Source: Amycolatopsis jejuensis
GTDB lineage: Bacteria; Actinomycetota; Actinomycetes; Mycobacteriales; Pseudonocardiaceae
Direction of reading: 5' to 3'
DNA length: 64,000 nucleotides
Assembly (NCBI RefSeq): GCF_000717335.1
Contig: NZ_JNYZ01000020.1
Coordinates: 280,735-344,734 of the forward strand
Shown: positions 58,821 to 64,000 of the stretch, piece by piece
How positions within the stretch are numbered: the first letter of the stretch is position 1
Layout: the number at the start of each line of letters is the position of its first letter
The notes under the pieces: model-generated
Told to the model about the DNA's origin: nothing
Databases searched by the model: none
What the model saw: the letters and a program-made list of their open reading frames with translations, nothing else
Position numbers and translations under genes: made by a program

Positions 58821-59170
58821 GTCCAGACCAGATCCGCGACACCGTTACACCTGCACCTTGCCTCCCCGGCCAGCACCAGCTGCGCGGCACCGTCTCGCCC
58901 AGCCGCTCCACCCGCCCCGCCGAACTCCACGACTGCCCCACCGGCACAAAGGTCCAGACCAGCTCCGCGACACCGATTCACCCACCCAGCCCCTCCCCCG
59001 CTCGCGCCAGGCCCAAACCCTCCGCACCAACCGCCTCGAAGTTCCAGACCAGCTCCGCAGCGCGCCTCACACCTCCCCGACACCTCCCAGCCAGAACCAG
59101 CTCCGCGGCGCCGCTCCGCGCGTCTCTCGGCCCCGCAGAGCTCCCCGCCCCTCCGAAGGTCCAGACCGCC
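58821..59170. repeat. Dispersed copies of a CCAGACCAGCTCCGCG motif
   Basis: Copies start at about 58821 (GTCCAGACCAGATCCGCG), 58871 (diverged), 58951, 59041, 59092 and 59160 (short). Three carry TCCAGACCAGCTCCGC or a one-base variant. Spacing is irregular (50-90 bp) and C-rich sequence lies between. I see no gene here; the region lies between the kinase stop and the rbpA terminator. Confidence 0.7.
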
Positions 59171-59201
59171 CGCCCAAGCGCCACCAGCCCTCCCGAACGC
59201 G

Positions 59202-59247
59202 AAAAAACCACCGGCCCGCGCCCGGACGACGGGCGGGGTCGGTGGTT
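59202..59247 (-). terminator. rbpA intrinsic terminator
   Basis: AACCACCG (59207-59214) pairs with CGGTGGTT (59240-59247), with further G/C pairing inside. On the minus strand the stem is followed by TTTT, a classical U-run. It lies 16 bp after the rbpA stop. Confidence 0.9.
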
Positions 59248-59262
59248 CCAGGGAAGCCGTGC

Positions 59263-59607
59263 CTAGATCAATTCGCGGCGCGTGCGGAGGCGCTCGAGGG
59301 CCTCGGCGAGGATGGCCTCGCCGTCGGCGTCACTGCGGCGTTCCTTCACGTAGGCCAGGTGCGTCTTGTACGGCTCGGTGCGGGGCGCGGCGGGCGGGTT
59401 CTGCTCGTCCTGCCCTCCCGGGAGTCCGCAGCGCGGGCAGTCCCACTCATCGGGAATCTCCGCGTCCATCGCGAAGGAAGGGCGAGCTTCGTGCCCGTTC
59501 GCGCACCAATACGACACCCGGCGCCGCGGCGCCGATTCACCCCGTTCCGATTCGCCCGAAGGACCGGCACCCACGCGGGTGCCGCGAATCGCGTTACCGC
59601 CAACCAT
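59263..59607 (-). CDS. rbpA: RNA polymerase-binding protein RbpA
   Basis: The 114-residue RbpA has zinc ligands Cys35, His39, Cys57 and Cys60 (YWCANGH, WDCPRCG), a basic linker and the sigma-interaction helix (TEPYKTHLAYVKERRSDADGEAILAEALERLR). It binds the primary sigma factor and RNA polymerase and stabilises open complexes. The start at 59607 is followed by the usual VGGNAIRGTRVG. It ends in an intrinsic terminator. Confidence 0.97.
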   Translation of the reverse strand: MVGGNAIRGTRVGAGPSGESERGESAPRRRVSYWCANGHEARPSFAMDAEIPDEWDCPRCGLPGGQDEQNPPAAPRTEPYKTHLAYVKERRSDADGEAILAEALERLRTRRELI

Positions 59608-59669
59608 GAATCCTCACCCGTTGGAATCGGCGGCGCGCCCCCCAATAGGCACGCCGATCACAGTTCCGG

Positions 59670-59900
59670 TCAGACCTTGAGCAGCAGGCCGAGGCCCACG
59701 ATGCTGATCAGCCAGATCGCGCCCAGGAGCAGCGTGATCCGGTCGAGGTTCTTCTCGGCCACGCTGGATCCCGCCAGGCTGGACTGCATCCCCCCGCCGA
59801 ACAGGGACGACAGGCCGCCGCCCCGGCCGCGGTGCAGCAGCACAGCGACCACCAGCAGCACGCTGGAGGCGATCAACAGGATTTGCAGGAACAGCTTCAT
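59670..59900 (-). CDS. secG: Preprotein translocase subunit SecG
   Basis: The 76-residue protein has two membrane spans (about 3-22 and 54-75) joined by the SecG loop HRGRGGGLSSLFGGGMQSSLAGSSVAEKNLDRITLLLG. It is part of SecYEG. It lies downstream of the gap-pgk-tpiA group, as in other actinobacteria. A perfect hairpin at 59928-59962 sits between tpiA and secG. Confidence 0.97.
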   Translation of the reverse strand: MKLFLQILLIASSVLLVVAVLLHRGRGGGLSSLFGGGMQSSLAGSSVAEKNLDRITLLLGAIWLISIVGLGLLLKV

Positions 59901-59927
59901 GTCATCCTCTGTGCTTGTCGGAGCATG

Positions 59928-59962
59928 CAGGGGTACGGCCGCTGATCTTCACCGTACCCCTG
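59928..59962 (-). terminator. Hairpin between tpiA and secG
   Basis: An 11-bp perfect stem (CAGGGGTACGG at 59928-59938, CCGTACCCCTG at 59952-59962) encloses a 13-base loop. There is no T-run. It may terminate gap-pgk-tpiA mRNA or shape the secG leader. Confidence 0.65.
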
Positions 59963-60021
59963 GACTCGTCCACTGCTCTAGTGACGGACCGGATACACAG
60001 GCTACCCGGTAGTGCCCACGA

Positions 60022-60807
60022 TCAGGGCAGCGGCCCACCTGCCGCGAGCGCGCAGAGCTTGGTGAACTCGTCGCCGTCGAGGCTCGCCCCGCCGACCAGC
60101 GCGCCGTCGATGTTGTCGGCCGCGACCAGCTCGGAGACGTTCCCGGCCTTCACCGAGCCGCCGTACAGCACCCGGACCGCGGTGGCGACCTCGTCGCCGT
60201 ACTTCTCCGCCAACGTCCCGCGCAGGGCCTTGCAGACCTCCTCGGCGTCGGCCGGGGTCGCGACGCGGCCGGTGCCGATCGCCCACACCGGCTCGTACGC
60301 GATGACGACTGCCTGCACCTGCTCGGTCTTGAGGCCCTTGAGCCCCTCGACGAGCTGCGCCTGCGTGTGCGCCAGATGCTCGCCCGCCTCGCGGATCGCG
60401 AGCTCCTCGCCCACGCACAGGATCGGCGTGATGCCGTGCTTGAGTGCGGCCTTGACCTTCTTGTTCACCAGCTCGTCGGTCTCGCCGTGGATCGCCCGCC
60501 GTTCCGAGTGCCCGACGGTGACGAAGCTGCAGCCCAGCTTCGCCAGCATCGGCCCGGACACGTCACCGGTGTAAGCACCGGAATCGTGCGGCGAGACGTC
60601 CTGCGCACCGTAGGTGAGCGGCAGCTTGTCGGCGTCGACGAGCGTCTGCACGCTGCGGAGGTCGGTGAACGGCGGCAGCACCGTGACGTCCACCTTCGCG
60701 TAGTACTTCTCCGGCAGTGCGAAGGCGATCTTCTGCACCAGTGCGATGGCCTCGAGGTGGTTGAGGTTCATCTTCCAGTTGCCTGCCACCAGGGGCTTGC
60801 GTGCCAC
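60022..60807 (-). CDS. tpiA: Triose-phosphate isomerase
   Basis: The 261-residue TIM has AGNWKMNL (substrate Lys), [12 protein letters not shown] (catalytic His), [22 protein letters not shown] (catalytic Glu and loop) and YGGSVKAGN. It interconverts dihydroxyacetone-P and glyceraldehyde-3-P. The GTG start shares one base with the pgk stop (TAGTG). Confidence 0.98.
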   Translation of the reverse strand: MARKPLVAGNWKMNLNHLEAIALVQKIAFALPEKYYAKVDVTVLPPFTDLRSVQTLVDADKLPLTYGAQDVSPHDSGAYTGDVSGPMLAKLGCSFVTVGHSERRAIHGETDELVNKKVKAALKHGITPILCVGEELAIREAGEHLAHTQAQLVEGLKGLKTEQVQAVVIAYEPVWAIGTGRVATPADAEEVCKALRGTLAEKYGDEVATAVRVLYGGSVKAGNVSELVAADNIDGALVGGASLDGDEFTKLCALAAGGPLP

Positions 60808-62021
60808 TAGTTCTTCCCCTCCAGCGCCGCCACGCCGGGCAGCTCCTTGCCCTCCAGGTACTCCAGCGAGGCTCCGCCCCCGGTGGAGATGTGCGAGAAA
60901 CCGTCCTCGGGCAGGCCCAGCTGCCGCACCGCGGCCGCCGAGTCACCGCCGCCGACCACGGTGAACGCGTCGCTCTTCACCAGCGCCTCGGCCACCGCGC
61001 GGGTGCCGCCGGCGAACGCGTCGAACTCGAAGACGCCCATCGGGCCGTTCCAGAAGACAGTGGCCGCGTCGGCCAGCTTCTGCGCGAACAGCTCGGAGCT
61101 GCGCGGGCCGATGTCCAGGCCCATCCGGTCGGCCGGGATCGCGGTGATGTCCACGGCCGCGTACTCCGCGTCGGCGGCGAACCCGGTGGCCGCGAGCACG
61201 TCGACCGGCAGCACGAGCTCGACGCCGCGCTTCTCCGCTTCGGCGAGGAAGCCCTTGACCTGGTCGAGCTGGTCCTCCTGCAGCAGCGACGTGCCGACCT
61301 CGTGGCCCTGGGCCTTGAGGAACGTGTACGCCATGCCGCCGCCGATGAGCAGCCGGTCGACCTTCGTGAGCAGGTTCGCGATGACGCCGAGCTTGTCGGA
61401 CACCTTCGAACCGCCGAGCGCGACCACGTACGGGCGCTGGACGTCGTCGGTGAGCTTCTTCAGCACGTCCAGCTCGGCCAGCACGAGGCCGCCCGCGTAC
61501 GCCGGGAGCACCGCGGCGATCTCGTACACCGAGGCCTGCTTGCGGTGGACCACGCCGAAGCCGTCGGAGACGAACGCCCCGCCCGGCACGAGCGCGGCCA
61601 GCTCGGCGGCCAGCTCGGAGCGGTCGACGGCGTCCTTGCTGGTCTCACGCGCGTCGAAACGCACGTTCTCCAGCAGCACGACGCCGCCCGCGGCGAGCCC
61701 GGCCGTGAGCGCCTTGGCCGAGTCGCCGACGAGGTCGCCGGCCAGCGGGACCTCGGTGCCGAGCAGCTCGCTCAGCCGCTTGGCGACCGGCGCGAGCGTG
61801 AACTTCGGGTCGGGCTCGCCCTTGGGACGGCCGAGGTGGGCGGTGACGACCACCTTCGCACCGGCTTCCGACAGCTTCTTGAGCGTCGGAAGCGCGGCGC
61901 GGACGCGGCCGTCGTCGGTGATGACCGACCCGTCGAGCGGGACGTTCAGGTCGCTGCGCACGAGCACGTAGCGGTCCTGGACTCCCTCGCCCAGCAGGTC
62001 GTCGAGGTTCTGGACAGTCAT
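60807..62021 (-). CDS. pgk: Phosphoglycerate kinase
   Basis: The 404-residue enzyme has [69 protein letters not shown] and [15 protein letters not shown]. It makes ATP from 1,3-bisphosphoglycerate. The ATG at 62021 is 14 bp after gap. The middle gene of gap-pgk-tpiA. Confidence 0.98.
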   Translation of the reverse strand: MTVQNLDDLLGEGVQDRYVLVRSDLNVPLDGSVITDDGRVRAALPTLKKLSEAGAKVVVTAHLGRPKGEPDPKFTLAPVAKRLSELLGTEVPLAGDLVGDSAKALTAGLAAGGVVLLENVRFDARETSKDAVDRSELAAELAALVPGGAFVSDGFGVVHRKQASVYEIAAVLPAYAGGLVLAELDVLKKLTDDVQRPYVVALGGSKVSDKLGVIANLLTKVDRLLIGGGMAYTFLKAQGHEVGTSLLQEDQLDQVKGFLAEAEKRGVELVLPVDVLAATGFAADAEYAAVDITAIPADRMGLDIGPRSSELFAQKLADAATVFWNGPMGVFEFDAFAGGTRAVAEALVKSDAFTVVGGGDSAAAVRQLGLPEDGFSHISTGGGASLEYLEGKELPGVAALEGKN

Positions 62022-62035
62022 CGGGTCAGTGCTTC

Positions 62036-63490
<1,455 letters not shown>

Positions 63491-63553
63491 GGTTGGGCAG
63501 GTTGGGCAGGTTGGGCAGGTTGGGCAGGTTGGGCAGGTTGGGCAGGTTGGGCA
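63491..63553 (+). repeat. 9-bp minisatellite (GGTTGGGCA), seven copies
   Basis: The unit GGTTGGGCA repeats exactly seven times from 63491 to 63553. It contributes GGG runs spaced six bases apart, so it fits a G-quadruplex pattern. In the other strand it would read as a Gln-Pro-Ala repeat, but no start or ribosome site supports a gene. Confidence 0.95.
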
Positions 63554-63808
63554 GCTGAACGTCTGGATGGGATGGACGTTGGGCGGGAATGGACCGCCGG
63601 GTGGCGATGCACGGGCCGGGGATGCATCGGCGGCCGCCCGCGGTCCACGGGCGGTATCAGCCCGCGCACCGCGGCGGTCAGCCAGCCCGCCGCAACAGCC
63701 AGCCCGCCAGAACCGACACGCCGCTCCACAACGACACGAGCCGATCCGCCCGCGGCACCAGACGCCGACCTGAGCCGCCGTTGACCCGCAACCAACGGCC
63801 AGGAGCCA

Positions 63809-64000
63809 CCGCCACGGCATCCGGCAGCCACGGGATCCGGTCGCCACCGCATCCGCTCGCCACGACATCCGGTCGCCACCGCATCCGCCCGCCACGACAT
63901 CCGGTCGCCACCGCATCCCACCGCCACCGCATCCCACCGCCACCGCATCCGCCCGCCACGACATCCGGTCGCCACCGCATCCCACCGCCACCGCATCCGC
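63809..64000. repeat. 16-bp minisatellite, at least twelve copies, running past the window
   Basis: Twelve 16-bp units fill 63809-64000 without a gap. The core is CGCCACCGCATCC, with alternates CGCCACGACATCC and last bases GC, CA or GG. The array continues to the window end. Because 16 is not a multiple of three, a coding role would need a 48-bp super-unit, and I treat it as non-coding. Confidence 0.93.

Overview
The window is high-G+C actinobacterial chromosome. Housekeeping order (suf operon, mptB with an ABC exporter, ctaA, qor, ctaB, tkt-tal-zwf-opcA-pgl, secG, gap-pgk-tpiA), RbpA, an OpcA-type zwf partner and frequent GTG/TTG starts point to an actinomycete. The dispersed repeat families and accessory genes look most like Pseudonocardiaceae, and I infer an Amycolatopsis-like organism. 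I see no prophage, insertion sequence, CRISPR, tRNA or rRNA, and no gene cluster that clearly forms a new system.

Bases 1-25,000 are an accessory and cell-envelope region of short units: an LCP cell-wall ligase, a cyclopropane-type methyltransferase, an alpha/beta hydrolase, a SIS-domain protein, an ABC exporter, a GT87-like membrane protein, an ABC-F ATPase, a large secreted S8/S53-like peptidase, a dGTPase, a lone lycopene cyclase, an EAL-CBS-GGDEF protein, a NarL-type two-component pair, an SDR protein, a snapalysin, an ABC1-family kinase, a signal-peptidase-like protein without its catalytic pair, and a two-gene membrane operon. Convergent neighbours often overlap at their 3' ends.

Bases 25,000-31,700 are the sufR-sufB-sufD-sufC-sufS-sufU-sufT operon on the minus strand. 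It starts at a SufR-like operator and ends in a strong hairpin. Divergently, mptB (with a long Ala/Ser/Thr-rich N-terminus) and an ABC exporter lead to a PEP-mutase/isocitrate-lyase-family gene and ctaA (heme A synthase). Next come a fatty-acid desaturase, a TetR/MFS divergent pair with three operator copies, an ATP-grasp/small-protein pair, qor, a HelD-family RNA-polymerase-recycling ATPase and ctaB.

Bases 47,000-55,300 carry the pentose-phosphate operon tkt-tal-pgi-zwf-opcA-pgl, closed by a 25-bp perfect-stem hairpin. A GntR/SCO6745-like divergent pair, a lone histidine kinase and a repeat-filled spacer follow. The minus-strand group gap-pgk-tpiA, secG and rbpA completes central glycolysis, so heme A/O synthesis, NADPH supply and triose metabolism sit together. 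The last kilobase upstream of gap is non-coding and contains two minisatellites, one of which runs off the window.

Two dispersed repeat families stand out. One is a 30-bp-period array bounded by inverted ends, seen twice just beyond gene 3' ends. The other is an identical 55-bp palindromic element, seen twice in opposite orientation.
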